Assembly (NCBI RefSeq): GCF_001012825.1
Contig: NZ_LCZJ02000019.1
Span: forward strand, 393,286 to 457,285
Direction of reading: 5' to 3'
Source of the DNA: Paenibacillus etheri
Lineage (GTDB): Bacteria; Bacillota; Bacilli; Paenibacillales; Paenibacillaceae
DNA length: 64,000 nucleotides
Shown: piece after piece, positions 37,094 to 45,236 of the stretch
How the letters are laid out: the number at the start of each line of letters is the position of its first letter
Numbering within the stretch: the stretch's first letter is position 1
Notes under the pieces: generated by a model
What the model was told of the DNA's origin: nothing
Seen by the model: only the letters and a program-made list of their open reading frames with translations
The model's database searches: none
Translations under genes and position numbers: made by a program

Positions 37094-38398
37094 TTAAATC
37101 CCTAAATGCTCACGGAAAGTGCTTCCCGTATATTCGCTCCGGAATAAACCTCTTTCAACCAGCTCCGGCACCAACTTCTCAAAAAACAACTCCATAGATT
37201 GTTCTGAACCGCCTGGCAGGGCGATGAAACCATCTATAGCCCCCGCTTCAAACCGGTCAATAATATCGTTCAGTACATCCTCGACTGTCCCGACAGATAC
37301 CCAATGTGCAGATCCGACAACCTCCGGCCTGTCCAGGATCTCTTTCACTGTGGGCTGGTTTTTTATAATATAGCGCCGCAACAGTTCGGCATGTGTCCGA
37401 CTGCGGACGGCCTGACCGGGATCGGGTAGCATATCGGCAGTTACGCGCCCATCTAAGGGAAAACCGCTTAAATCAAGACCCAACACCGATTTAAGCGCAG
37501 CATGTCTGCGTTCAAGACTTAAATTCGCATGTGCTGTCTTATGTAATTCAAGTGCTTCTTCGCGCGTATCGGCCAGGAAAAAATATAAGCCCGGCAAAAC
37601 TCTGATGTCATCCGGATCACGCCCCTGTTCAACCGCTCTTCTTCTCAGATCATTCCTTAGTTCCACTCCCGATTCGATATCCGGCATTGCCGCAAAAATA
37701 GCATCAGCTACAGAAGAGGCGAAATTCCGTCCAATATCCGAAGAACCAGCTTGAAATAACGGAGGCGTTCCTGACTTGTGAGCAGGCAAAGTAATCGGCC
37801 CTTTTACACTGAAAAAATCACCGGAATGATTAATGGCAGTCACTTTATCCTTATCTGAAAACATACCTGACTGACGATCGATAACAATCGCTTCATTCGG
37901 AAAACTCTCCCAAAGCTTGCATACAACATCTGTGAACTCCATTGCTTTGGCATATCTCTCTTCCGGTGACGGCATAGGTAAATCGCTGAAATTATCGGCG
38001 CCTTCAATAGAAGTGACAATATTCCAGCCGGCACGTCCATTGCTCAGCCAGTGTAAGGACTGAAGCTGTCTTGCAACAACATACGGCGGGTTAAAAGTGG
38101 TAGAAATCGTCGTTACGAGTCCGATCCGCTCGGTTTCACGGGCTATCGCTGCAAAAAACAATGCAGGGTCTGGACTGCCAAAATTAGAGGAGTCTCCTAA
38201 CATCTGCGGGCTAACATACAGATAATCAGCCCTAAAAAGAAAATCGAGCTTAGAATTCTCCGCCATTTTTGCCAAATCAATATAATAATCAATAGACCCC
38301 ATCTTTTCTACTCCGCTATCCGGGTGCCGCCAGCCGTCTCCTTTCATCCAGGTTGTATTTAAGGACAAGCCAATACATAATTGTCTGTTTCCTGTCAT
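37094..38398 (-). CDS. Flavin-dependent monooxygenase, NtaA/SnaA/DszA family (LLM class)
   Basis: A 434-residue luciferase-like protein of the NtaA/SnaA/DszA/MoxC branch. Visible motifs are LNTTWMKGDGWRHPDS, LDFLFRADYLYV, GLVTTISTTFNPPYVVARQL and SNGRAGWNIVTS. Further on are PLFQAGSSDIGRNFAS and GAIDGFIALPGGSEQSMELF. Members need FMNH2 from a separate reductase and oxidise metal-chelating amino-acetates, sulfonated or heterocyclic compounds. The first gene of the operon with the reductase and an iron-binding lipoprotein, it follows a Fur-like box. Oxidation of an iron chelator is a reasonable but unproven inference. Length normal for the family. Confidence 0.85.
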   Translation of the reverse strand: MTGNRQLCIGLSLNTTWMKGDGWRHPDSGVEKMGSIDYYIDLAKMAENSKLDFLFRADYLYVSPQMLGDSSNFGSPDPALFFAAIARETERIGLVTTISTTFNPPYVVARQLQSLHWLSNGRAGWNIVTSIEGADNFSDLPMPSPEERYAKAMEFTDVVCKLWESFPNEAIVIDRQSGMFSDKDKVTAINHSGDFFSVKGPITLPAHKSGTPPLFQAGSSDIGRNFASSVADAIFAAMPDIESGVELRNDLRRRAVEQGRDPDDIRVLPGLYFFLADTREEALELHKTAHANLSLERRHAALKSVLGLDLSGFPLDGRVTADMLPDPGQAVRSRTHAELLRRYIIKNQPTVKEILDRPEVVGSAHWVSVGTVEDVLNDIIDRFEAGAIDGFIALPGGSEQSMELFFEKLVPELVERGLFRSEYTGSTFREHLGI

Positions 38399-38432
38399 AT
38401 CTACCAGCCTTTCATTTATAAATCAAATCACT

Positions 38433-38451
38433 GATAATGATTCTCAGTTAC
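38433..38451 (-). promoter_or_regulatory. Fur-like box before the monooxygenase operon
   Basis: GATAATGATTCTCAGTTAC keeps 14 of 19 consensus positions, with a perfect left half. It lies 35 bases upstream of the monooxygenase start. Confidence 0.6.
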
Positions 38452-38536
38452 AAAGGTGAGTTTATCAAAAATTTAAATAAATTCAAATGTACAAATCTCA
38501 AATTCTACATGCATCATTATTTAATCTAAATAAAAA

Positions 38537-38576
38537 AAGTCTGCACTTCCGGTTCATCACCAGTAGCTGCAGACTT
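38537..38576 (-). terminator. Terminator of the second AraC gene
   Basis: AAGTCTGCA and TGCAGACTT flank a 22-base loop and are followed on the minus strand by TTTTTTAT. It lies 31 bases past the stop at 38607. Confidence 0.75.
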
Positions 38577-38606
38577 AATTCAAGTATAAGAAACTCGATA
38601 TGTATA

Positions 38607-39440
38607 TTATCTATAGGCAGAGGGAGAAACACCGAATTTCTTTTTAAATAATCGGCTGAAATACAACGGATTGTCATAACCGACACGGTCCGCAATCTCG
38701 TGGATAGGAAAATTGCCTGCTTTAAGTAAGTCACAAGCTCGTTCCATACGATAATTAACGACATAGTCGATGGGACGCAGGCCCGTATATTTGTGAAAAA
38801 AGTAAGAGAAGCGGTTGGTACTCATTGCATGCCGTTCCGCTAACTCACCAAGTGTAAGTGAATTCATATAATGGAGTTCAATGTACGCAAGGGCTTCGTC
38901 TACCATCCTTTGATTCGGAGAACTGTCGTTCTCTTTGTAACTGCAAGCAATCAGAACCTGATGCATTAGGCTTAAGAACAGCTCCTTGATACGCAGCTTT
39001 CCAATTTCTCCGAATGGATGGGCATTCTGATGGAGCATGATTAGTAACTCAATAATTTTTAGATTCGCTCCCGGCTCCAGCTTGAAATGAGAGTCAAATT
39101 CGTGAGTACTATTCATTTCTTCTGGCATATCCAGTTTATAAAAAAGTGAGTAATACTCGAGCTCTGATTGTCCTATAACCTGCGAATCCATCTGCATGCC
39201 TGGAGCCGCATGAAAAACTGATCCTGGACGTAATTCATATACCGTTCCATTCACACGTATTCTGGCTCCCCCGCGAATGATAAACAGAAATCCATGCTTA
39301 ACGGTGGTGAATTCACTTAATAAACTTTTGGGCTGGATGACTAAGCGGCTTCTATCTTCTATTTCATAGACACCTTTAGTAAATGCTTTTGCTAATTTGT
39401 CCAAATTTATCAATGTTCTGCACCTGCTTCCTAGCATCAT
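38607..39440 (-). CDS. AraC family transcriptional regulator
   Basis: A 277-residue protein. The N-terminal cupin-like sensor shows HGFLFIIRGGARIRVNGTVY then ELRPGSVFHAAPGM. The C-terminus has the two AraC helix-turn-helices (LTLGELAERHAMSTNRFSYF and IHEIADRVGYDNPLYFSRLF) and the closing KKFGVSPSAYR. It is similar in layout to the regulator at 34.0-34.9 kb, and both flank the iron genes. It probably controls the monooxygenase operon that starts 156 bases downstream of its terminator. The inducer could be the chelate or siderophore. ATG 39440 has a weak site, and the second codon is also ATG. Confidence 0.88.
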   Translation of the reverse strand: MMLGSRCRTLINLDKLAKAFTKGVYEIEDRSRLVIQPKSLLSEFTTVKHGFLFIIRGGARIRVNGTVYELRPGSVFHAAPGMQMDSQVIGQSELEYYSLFYKLDMPEEMNSTHEFDSHFKLEPGANLKIIELLIMLHQNAHPFGEIGKLRIKELFLSLMHQVLIACSYKENDSSPNQRMVDEALAYIELHYMNSLTLGELAERHAMSTNRFSYFFHKYTGLRPIDYVVNYRMERACDLLKAGNFPIHEIADRVGYDNPLYFSRLFKKKFGVSPSAYR

Positions 39441-39565
39441 GCTTCTTTTAAAATCAGATCCAATTCTGATATTTATTTAAAATAGTATAGACAATAGTGT
39501 GCAAAATTGCTAGAAGAACAGTTTTTCTACTGAAACAACACATTACAACGTAAAAATCATTTTCT

Positions 39566-39591
39566 AAGCCGATCCAGAAAAGGATCGGCTT
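39566..39591. terminator. Hairpin terminator
   Basis: AAGCCGATCC and GGATCGGCTT form a 10-bp stem with a six-base loop. The T-run is better on the plus strand. It lies 22 bases past the stop of the small minus-strand gene. Confidence 0.6.
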
Positions 39592-39612
39592 ATTTTTATA
39601 GCTTTTTTAAGA

Positions 39613-39801
39613 TCAATTTTGTCTGTTTTCAACAGATTTCATGCGGTTTTGATCGTCAGGCACTCGGTCATTACTGAATTCCTGGCCTGCTTCTACTTCA
39701 CCATGACCGGAAACACTTCGGGCGAAATTTGTGAACTGCCTTTTCTGCTCATCTAGCTTGTGTTTACTCTTAAGAAGCTCCTGCGGATCCTGATTTGTCA
39801 T
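39613..39801 (-). CDS. Small hydrophilic protein, unknown
   Basis: ATG 39801 follows GGGAGG at eight bases and gives 62 residues, MTNQDPQELLKSKHKLDEQK to the end; a longer frame would add 14 codons without a ribosome binding site. It is very polar, rich in Lys/Glu/Gln/Asn and probably helical in its N-terminal half. No family is recognised. It resembles the small conserved hydrophilic proteins common in Bacillales, some of which belong to sporulation or stress sets. Confidence 0.6.
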   Translation of the reverse strand: MTNQDPQELLKSKHKLDEQKRQFTNFARSVSGHGEVEAGQEFSNDRVPDDQNRMKSVENRQN

Positions 39802-39872
39802 AATGCTATCCTCCCAAAATGGAATCATGCTGTTAATTCGCACTACATAAGTTTTCCATAATAGAGCGGTGC

Positions 39873-40142
39873 TTATGCAAGAATTTCAAATACTTTATTC
39901 AAAACAAGGTATTCTAAAACAACTATCCCAACGCAAATAATTATAAAAAAATGAAGTCTTGTCGTATTCATTCTATCCTTCCAATACTCTCCTCGGAATA
40001 ATGAAATGATGTTAGGTGTAAAAGTATGTCTAACTGTTTCGTTATAATCATCATTATCCACAAAGAACACGCGATACAAAAATTTATAAACTGGAATATT
40101 TAAGAACAGTAACAAAATGATCATCACAAGTTCGAGACTCAA
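39873..40142 (-). CDS. Small two-helix membrane protein, unknown
   Basis: 89 residues. One membrane helix is at the N-terminus (ELVMIILLLFLNIPVYKFL), then about 30 polar residues (DNDDYNETVRHTFTPN), then a second helix (FFIIICVGIVVLEYLVL). AAGTGAATATTGGGAGGCG precedes the start, a good site. No family is recognised. Confidence 0.6.
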   Translation of the reverse strand: MSLELVMIILLLFLNIPVYKFLYRVFFVDNDDYNETVRHTFTPNIISLFRGEYWKDRMNTTRLHFFIIICVGIVVLEYLVLNKVFEILA

Positions 40143-40235
40143 TTTACACGCCTCCCAATATTCACTTATCCTAATTTTACCACATAAATAACTCTAGACA
40201 TTGGAGGTCGATGACATTTTTATAATTGCTCTATT

Positions 40236-40265
40236 CAAAAAAACCCTTCCTTATATAGGAAGGGC
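40236..40265 (-). terminator. Terminator of the glutaredoxin-like gene
   Basis: CCCTTCCT (40244-40251) pairs with AGGAAGGG (40257-40264). On the minus strand TTTTTTTGAA follows. It lies 50 bases past the stop. Confidence 0.75.
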
Positions 40266-40313
40266 ACTCATCGCTAATCTCCTTTGCATACCATACTTCC
40301 ATCATTTTAGAAG

Positions 40314-40571
40314 TCAAGTTTGCAGAAGATTGCTTATCTCGTTCAAGTTTTCAGAGAAACCAACGAACACCTTGTCTTGAATGACAATGGTCGGTACGAT
40401 CTGCTTACCTGTCAGCTCCAGCACTTCCTTCGCATAATTCACATCTTCTTCGCAGTTGAATTCGATGTAGGGAATTTGATGCTCATTAAAGTAGCGCTTG
40501 GCAAATCGGCAATCGCTGCAAGTTGGAATCGTGTAAATTTTGATCGGTGTCTTCGAATCGATTTTCAGCAT
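40314..40571 (-). CDS. Glutaredoxin family protein
   Basis: 85 residues of a single thioredoxin-like fold. The redox motif CSDC is followed by RFAKRYFNEHQIPYIEFNCE, then the cis-Pro region QIVPTIVIQDKVFVGF. It is the NrdH/YruB-like glutaredoxin type. It may act in thiol-disulfide exchange in the cytosol; the proximity to a copper-handling cluster is suggestive only. Confidence 0.85.
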   Translation of the reverse strand: MLKIDSKTPIKIYTIPTCSDCRFAKRYFNEHQIPYIEFNCEEDVNYAKEVLELTGKQIVPTIVIQDKVFVGFSENLNEISNLLQT

Positions 40572-40592
40572 AAATGTTCGCTCCTTTACGCG

Positions 40593-40790
40593 TTAATTTG
40601 TTTTAACTGCTCGATTTAATTCGGTCCACAACATGCTAAACTTTTCTTTCCCTTTCGCCTGCTCCTTGTATAAATCGATCGCGTGGATACGACAGGAACA
40701 AATCATACCTATCTTGGTAAGCAGATTCGGCGTAAAGCGACTTCCCCCGACTTGAATAGCAGATGATACCGCCAGTATCGTCTTTTATCC
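40593..40790 (-). pseudogene. Short C-terminal coding remnant
   Basis: A minus-strand frame without a start reads TILAVSSAIQVGGSRFTPNL, then LTKIGMICSCRIHAIDLYKE and ends LWTELNRAVKTN. It has a CxCR motif. The frame is preceded by a stop at about 40790. I do not recognise it. It may be the tail of a deleted gene between the lipoprotein and glutaredoxin genes. Confidence 0.3.
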
Positions 40791-40804
40791 CATGATCATT
40801 CGCC

Positions 40805-41728
40805 TTACCTCACATCAACGACGAATGGTACGGTGAACACTTCCCCGTTATGCTGAAATTGTCCCCATAATTTATACGTCCCGCTTTGTGGAAAAGAAGT
40901 CGCGAATTTCGCGTCCGGTCCCGTAGCTTTCTCATCGATTGGATGAACATGAAGATATTGATTCGCATCTTTCGATAGAATCACAACATGGCCGACCGCT
41001 CCTAAATAAGGCTGCAGGTTATCAATCCCCTTCTTCGTCTTCGCATCGCGAATGTTGAAGGTCAATGTCACTTCTTCGTTTGGTTTCGTATCACTCAAGG
41101 CCAGTTCAATTTCCTTGCCACCCACTTCTTTCACCAGTTTCCCTTCGGGCGTAATCGCGGCATGTTTGCTTTCCTTGCCTTCCACCTTCACCCACTCGCT
41201 AAGCGTGGAATTGGCACCGCCAGTGGGAATAAAGTCCGCAAACACCTTGTACTCACCTCCAGCCGGGAACGAAGTGTTTACTGTAAATGTGCCGTCTCCT
41301 TTAAACTCGGGATGAATGTGGTTAAAGAATGACAAATCGTGATTGACGATGATGAGATGAAGCAATTTCTCGTGATTGATATCATACTTATTGACCGTCT
41401 TCCCGTCCTTATCCGTAATTTGAATAGTCAATTCCGTTTCTTCGTTTGCTTTTGCGGCGCCTGTGGGGAAGGTAAACGATACGTTAAGATCCTCCAATGC
41501 AGGCTTCGCAGCTTCGCTATGATTGCCGTGGCTACCTCCGTGCTCCATGTCTCCCGCCTCCTCTTTCTCATTTCCTGTATGCTTCTCGGCGCTCTCTTGC
41601 CCGCTGCTTGCTGCATGACCGGCAGGGTTATTTCCGTTTGCTGGCTTCTTGTCCTCCGCTTTGCCGCATGCAGCCAATACGCTAAAAGCGACCACCGCAG
41701 CAGCGACGAGGAGTATCTTCTTCTTCAT
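40805..41728 (-). CDS. Secreted lipoprotein with two YtkA-like domains, probable copper handling
   Basis: 307 residues: lipoprotein signal KKKILLVAAAVVAFSVLAAC, a His/Asn/Glu-rich linker (MEHGGSHGNHSEA) that could bind metal, and two tandem FixH/YtkA-type Ig-like domains. Each has HLIIVNHDLSFFNHIHPEF- or HVVILSKDANQYLHVHP-type His motifs. It is anchored outside the cell. A GC-tract operator like that of the MFS pump lies 72 bases upstream and csoR lies next, so a copper-binding or buffering role is likely. No CopC/CopZ genes are seen. Confidence 0.75.
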   Translation of the reverse strand: MKKKILLVAAAVVAFSVLAACGKAEDKKPANGNNPAGHAASSGQESAEKHTGNEKEEAGDMEHGGSHGNHSEAAKPALEDLNVSFTFPTGAAKANEETELTIQITDKDGKTVNKYDINHEKLLHLIIVNHDLSFFNHIHPEFKGDGTFTVNTSFPAGGEYKVFADFIPTGGANSTLSEWVKVEGKESKHAAITPEGKLVKEVGGKEIELALSDTKPNEEVTLTFNIRDAKTKKGIDNLQPYLGAVGHVVILSKDANQYLHVHPIDEKATGPDAKFATSFPQSGTYKLWGQFQHNGEVFTVPFVVDVR

Positions 41729-41799
41729 GGTTATAGCAACCCCGTTTCAATATAAATTCGAAGATGCAGAGCGCATCTTGACACGCTGCAGCCGCAAAG

Positions 41800-41814
41800 C
41801 CCCCTTACCCTATA
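41800..41814 (-). promoter_or_regulatory. CsoR-type operator before the lipoprotein
   Basis: On the minus strand TATAGGGTAAGGGGG. The same core with one change occurs in the MFS promoter at 43841-43855. G-tracts flanked by TATA are the hallmark of CsoR/RcnR-type DNA sites. Confidence 0.55.
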
Positions 41815-41860
41815 ATAATGATGGCATAAAAGCCGTATCATTACTGAAGCGGTCCGACCT

Positions 41861-42211
41861 TTATTTCATCAGTTTATTGATCGTCTTCATGAATTCCGTT
41901 AATACTTCCGTATCCCCTACTTGAATCCGTTCGATGACACAACTTTTCATATGATATTCAAGTACTAGCTTCCCGACATCATTCAATGATGCTTGCACCG
42001 AAGAGATCTGATTCAACATATCGTCACAGTAAATATCTTTCTCAATCATGCCTTTAATGCCACGGACCTGTCCTTCGATTCGATTCAATCGGTTGAGCAG
42101 ATCGCTATTGGCTTGATCGGAATGATGGCTCTTTCGCTTATCCTCTCCAGGTGAGCAAAAGCCCGGATCTTGCTGTATCACTTGTTCAAAGAGTATCGAT
42201 TCTTTGCTCAT
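41861..42211 (-). CDS. csoR: CsoR/FrmR family metal-sensing repressor
   Basis: ATG 42211 after GGGGG is preferred over the upstream frame. The 116-residue all-helical protein carries the family core LLNRLNRIEGQVRGIKGMIE and then CDDMLNQISSVQASLNDVG. The Cys (YCDDML), His and Cys (EYHMKSCV) sit in the positions of the CsoR copper ligands, and the N-terminal 30 residues are an extension. It binds Cu(I) and releases DNA. Its place between a His-rich lipoprotein and an MFS exporter, each with a GC-tract site, suggests it controls both. Confidence 0.88.
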   Translation of the reverse strand: MSKESILFEQVIQQDPGFCSPGEDKRKSHHSDQANSDLLNRLNRIEGQVRGIKGMIEKDIYCDDMLNQISSVQASLNDVGKLVLEYHMKSCVIERIQVGDTEVLTEFMKTINKLMK

Positions 42212-42233
42212 CGGAATCCCCCTTTCTTTTAAA

Positions 42234-42254
42234 ATACTCCACACCCCTATATAC
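42234..42254 (-). promoter_or_regulatory. Possible CsoR site before csoR
   Basis: ATACTCCACACCCCTATATAC has a shorter C-tract flanked by AT. It is weaker than the sites at 41800 and 43841; autoregulation is only suggested. Confidence 0.3.
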
Positions 42255-42328
42255 ATAAAATATAAGTTTGTTAATTCGATGGAGTCCTGTCAACTCCGTT
42301 GATTAGGCACTGGAGCTCGATTCATTAG

Positions 42329-43774
42329 TTACATAGCTACCTTGTCACTTGCTTCACCCTGCTTAGGTGAACGGATAAATAGAAACGCTAGCACAGCACC
42401 TGCAAGAGCGACGATACCGGACCACATAAAAGCTTGTTGAAAGCCTTCGTTTAGCACGGAGACCGGGTCAATACCGGTTTGGGAAGCAGTTGTTGAACCC
42501 GCAATCGCAACCATGATGGCCAAACTGATAGCTGACCCAATCTGGTAACTCGTATTGGCGAGACCCGATGCAAGCCCTGCTTCTTCGGGTTTAACCCCCG
42601 ACATGGCGGACATCGTAGCCGGAATATAGGCAAGTGACATGCCAAGTGCACCAAGCAAGGAAGCTGGAAGCACGTTGGCGATAAAGTTCCCATCAACCGG
42701 CGTATTGCTAGCGAACAGAAGCATCGAACCCCCGAGTGCAATCAATCCAATGACCAAGTTTGCTTTTATTCCGAATTTTCCGATTAATTTACCGGTAATC
42801 AAAATCATGAAGATAGTAATTAGGACCGTCATCGGCAGTAAGCTGACTCCGCCGGCGAAAGCAGAAAACTTTAGCACCTGCTGCATATAGAGATTGAGGA
42901 AATACCACAGCGGAATCCAACTCCCAGCCAGCATAATGAGCGCGATATTGCCAGCAGCCAGATTGGGTGTTTTAAAAATCTTCAGTGGAACAAGCGGTTC
43001 TTTTTTAGTTGCCTGAACGATCAGGAACAGGATAAATAACACGCCTCCTGAAATAAGCGTCCACAACGTGGATGGCGCTCCCCATCCATTGTGTTCTGCA
43101 GTAACAATGCCATATACCACCAAAACCAAAGCCGCTGTGACGAAGATGGAGCCAATGACGTCAATGCTGCCTTTTCTTCGCATTCCCTTGGCTAAAAGTC
43201 CAGGCGACAAGAGTAATGCAATAATGCCAACGGGTACATTGATGAGGAAGGTCCATTGCCAGCTGAGCCACTCGGTAATGACCCCGCCAAGGAACACACC
43301 GGCTGAACCGCCAGCAGCAGCTGATGCGCCCCAGAAGCCTAATGCTTTCCCTAGTTCTTTGGGGTTGCCACCGAAGAGCATCATAACAATCGTTAACGCG
43401 GATGGGGCTATTAATGCGGAACCAAATCCTTGTAGGGCGCGACCAACATTAAGCGCTTCCTCGTTCCAAGCGAGTCCTGCCAGCAAGGAAGCTAACGTTA
43501 GAATGGAAAATCCCCACATGAATATGCGGCGCTGACCAAATAGATCGGACAATCGACCACCAAGTAACAATAATCCGCCAAAGAAAATGACATACGCGTT
43601 AAACACCCACTGTAAACTTGCCTGCGTATAGCCGAGCGCTTCTTTGATGGCTGGCAGTGCAACGCCGATAATGGATGTGTCCATGATCACCATAAAATTG
43701 GCAAGACATAGTAAGGCCAGCGCCATCCAGCGTTTGGGATCGGCTTGCGGTAAAGTCTGTGCTTGATTATTCAT
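42329..43774 (-). CDS. DHA2 family (EmrB/QacA-type) MFS efflux transporter
   Basis: ATG 43774 has GGAGGAGG upstream; an in-frame upstream extension of 17 codons lacks a site. The 481-residue protein has 14 membrane helices. Motif A is GGRLSDLFGQRRIF between helices 2 and 3, the antiporter motif GPALGG-like GGSAGVFLGGVITEW is in helix 5, and helix 1 has the acidic residue in ANFMVIMDTSIIGVALPAI. Drug or toxic-ion efflux driven by protons is expected. A CsoR-like site lies inside its promoter, so copper may induce it, an unusual pairing for a DHA2 pump. Confidence 0.88.
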   Translation of the reverse strand: MNNQAQTLPQADPKRWMALALLCLANFMVIMDTSIIGVALPAIKEALGYTQASLQWVFNAYVIFFGGLLLLGGRLSDLFGQRRIFMWGFSILTLASLLAGLAWNEEALNVGRALQGFGSALIAPSALTIVMMLFGGNPKELGKALGFWGASAAAGGSAGVFLGGVITEWLSWQWTFLINVPVGIIALLLSPGLLAKGMRRKGSIDVIGSIFVTAALVLVVYGIVTAEHNGWGAPSTLWTLISGGVLFILFLIVQATKKEPLVPLKIFKTPNLAAGNIALIMLAGSWIPLWYFLNLYMQQVLKFSAFAGGVSLLPMTVLITIFMILITGKLIGKFGIKANLVIGLIALGGSMLLFASNTPVDGNFIANVLPASLLGALGMSLAYIPATMSAMSGVKPEEAGLASGLANTSYQIGSAISLAIMVAIAGSTTASQTGIDPVSVLNEGFQQAFMWSGIVALAGAVLAFLFIRSPKQGEASDKVAM

Positions 43775-43834
43775 AACTTTCTTCCTCCTCCTTTTGTAAC
43801 CAATAATTAAAATTTTTAATACCAACGCAGTAAT

Positions 43835-43862
43835 ACTATACCCCCCTACCCTATAAAGTCAA
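43835..43862 (-). promoter_or_regulatory. MFS promoter with embedded CsoR-type operator
   Basis: Minus strand: TTGACT (-35, 43857-43862), 16 bases consisting of TTATAGGGTAGGGGGG, TATAGT (-10, 43835-43840). The G-tract fills the spacer, ideal for repression by a CsoR-like protein. Confidence 0.65.
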
Positions 43863-44201
43863 GAGTGAATTTTCGTATTCTCCTCAGTTCCAGAAGCATT
43901 TCAAAAACTGAACTAGGAAAATGTTCATTAAAAGGCTGTTTATTGGCACCCAGAAGACGATTTATGGTTTTGCCTTCAACCGTAAGAAAATTGAAATCAA
44001 CTTTCCATATCCACGTCATTACGATTTAGGCGTTTTATTGTCTCTATCCCTCTACTTCATTAAGAGAAAGACTGGAATAAATCTCTCTTCCTCTTATTTT
44101 TCACAGAAGCGATTAACTATAATTATCATATAAAAACATGAGAGATGCTTTATGAGTAATGAGGAATCGCCAGGGGTAGCTTGTTGTATAGAACGCCATA
44201 T
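43863..44201. other. Intergenic, no gene recognised
   Basis: Between the MFS promoter and the hairpin at 44202. One short plus-strand frame is present but lacks a ribosome binding site and protein-like composition. Otherwise I see nothing. Confidence 0.4.
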
Positions 44202-44232
44202 AAAAAAGCTGCCTCTGAGGGCAGCCTTTTTC
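44202..44232. terminator. Hairpin terminator
   Basis: AAAAAGCTGCC and GGCAGCCTTTTT pair around six bases with one bulge. It is A-rich before and T-rich behind, so it works in both directions. Confidence 0.65.
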
Positions 44233-44308
44233 TTAATATATCGTTATTTGCGAACGTAGAAATGAACTTCTCAAGCCTTCTTGTATCGGTAATATAATGC
44301 CTTTTTGG

Positions 44309-44337
44309 AAAAAAAGGCGTATCCCAAACTGGGACAC
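44309..44337 (-). terminator. Terminator of treR
   Basis: Minus strand: GTGTCCCA, loop GTT, TGGGATAC, then GCCTTTTTTT. The stem has one G-T pair. It lies 17 bases past the treR stop. Confidence 0.65.
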
Positions 44338-44353
44338 CCCTATTAAGCTGAGC

Positions 44354-45073
44354 TTACCGTCTCACCCTCCGAGCAAAATCCACGAACTGAAATTTATCCA
44401 GCCGATGCCTGGACTCGGTATATTGGAAGAGCATCGTGTTCTCCAGGTAAACATAGTTTCGTACTACTACAATATGCGTGTAATTCTTCAAATCGAGCAG
44501 ACTATGATCCTCCTCGGTTGAAGGCTCGACGGATATCAGCTTCTTCGCATAACTAATCTTAAGCCCCATCTCCTGCTCCAGATATTCATAGAGTGAGCCT
44601 TCAGCGATTTCCTTGCTTAGGAATGGAACAATATCCGCTCGGAAATAATCTTTATCCAAAATGATCCGCTCACCTTCAATCTCTCTGGCACGAGTAACCT
44701 TCCAAACCAGAGCTTCATGCGGAATCTGCAGATGTCTGGCGAGCGCGGAGCCTGCAGGCTCATTCAACGTCTCCTTCACTAGTGTCCGTGAGGTAGCACC
44801 CAGCGTATCGGCCATCTCTTTAAATGAAATTAGACCGGTAATGGGGAAATCCATTCTGGTCATGTCAAGCACAAAAGAGCCTCTGCCCTTAATCTTGTGA
44901 ATGTATCCTTCACGGAAGAGCAGGTTCAGCGCTTTGCGCACGGTCTCTCGCGAAGTGCCGTAAGCTTCAGCGAGTTCACTTTCGGAAGGCAGCTTGGCTC
45001 CCGGCAGCAGTTGTCCCGAATGGATTTGGTTGCTGTATTCATTATAAATTTGCAAATATTTATTTTCTCTCAA
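44354..45073 (-). CDS. treR: Trehalose operon repressor TreR (GntR family)
   Basis: 239 residues. The N-terminal GntR winged helix is LPSESELAEAYGTSRETVRK then ALNLLFREGYIHKIKGRGSF; the C-terminal UTRA/HutC effector domain includes VTRAREIEGERIILDKDYF and VVVRNYVYLENTMLFQYTES. TreR senses trehalose-6-phosphate and releases its palindromic operators. Two such palindromes lie before treA. It is the third gene after treA and treP, behind a strong hairpin, so its level may be lower than that of the enzymes. Confidence 0.92.
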   Translation of the reverse strand: MRENKYLQIYNEYSNQIHSGQLLPGAKLPSESELAEAYGTSRETVRKALNLLFREGYIHKIKGRGSFVLDMTRMDFPITGLISFKEMADTLGATSRTLVKETLNEPAGSALARHLQIPHEALVWKVTRAREIEGERIILDKDYFRADIVPFLSKEIAEGSLYEYLEQEMGLKISYAKKLISVEPSTEEDHSLLDLKNYTHIVVVRNYVYLENTMLFQYTESRHRLDKFQFVDFARRVRR

Positions 45074-45165
45074 TTTTGATCACCGCCCTTTATTGTATCA
45101 CGTCATGCCTTTGGAAGCATCGCATTCAATTGGAGGGGAATTTATAGCGTGGAACATATGAATTC

Positions 45166-45213
45166 TTATATTACAGAAAAACAGCCAACAGGGGCTGTCT
45201 TTCTGTAATATAA
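45166..45213. terminator. Long inverted repeat between treP and treR
   Basis: TTATATTACAGAAA-AACAGCC and GGCTGT-TTTCTGTAATATAA form a stem of about 20 bp with a short loop. It may attenuate transcription into treR. Confidence 0.7.
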
Positions 45214-45236
45214 AGTCTTTGCCAATATAGCCTGTA

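Noticed and set aside
43921-44133. 70-codon plus-strand frame in a gap
   Set aside because: No start signal and no recognisable motif; composition is that of AT-rich non-coding DNA.
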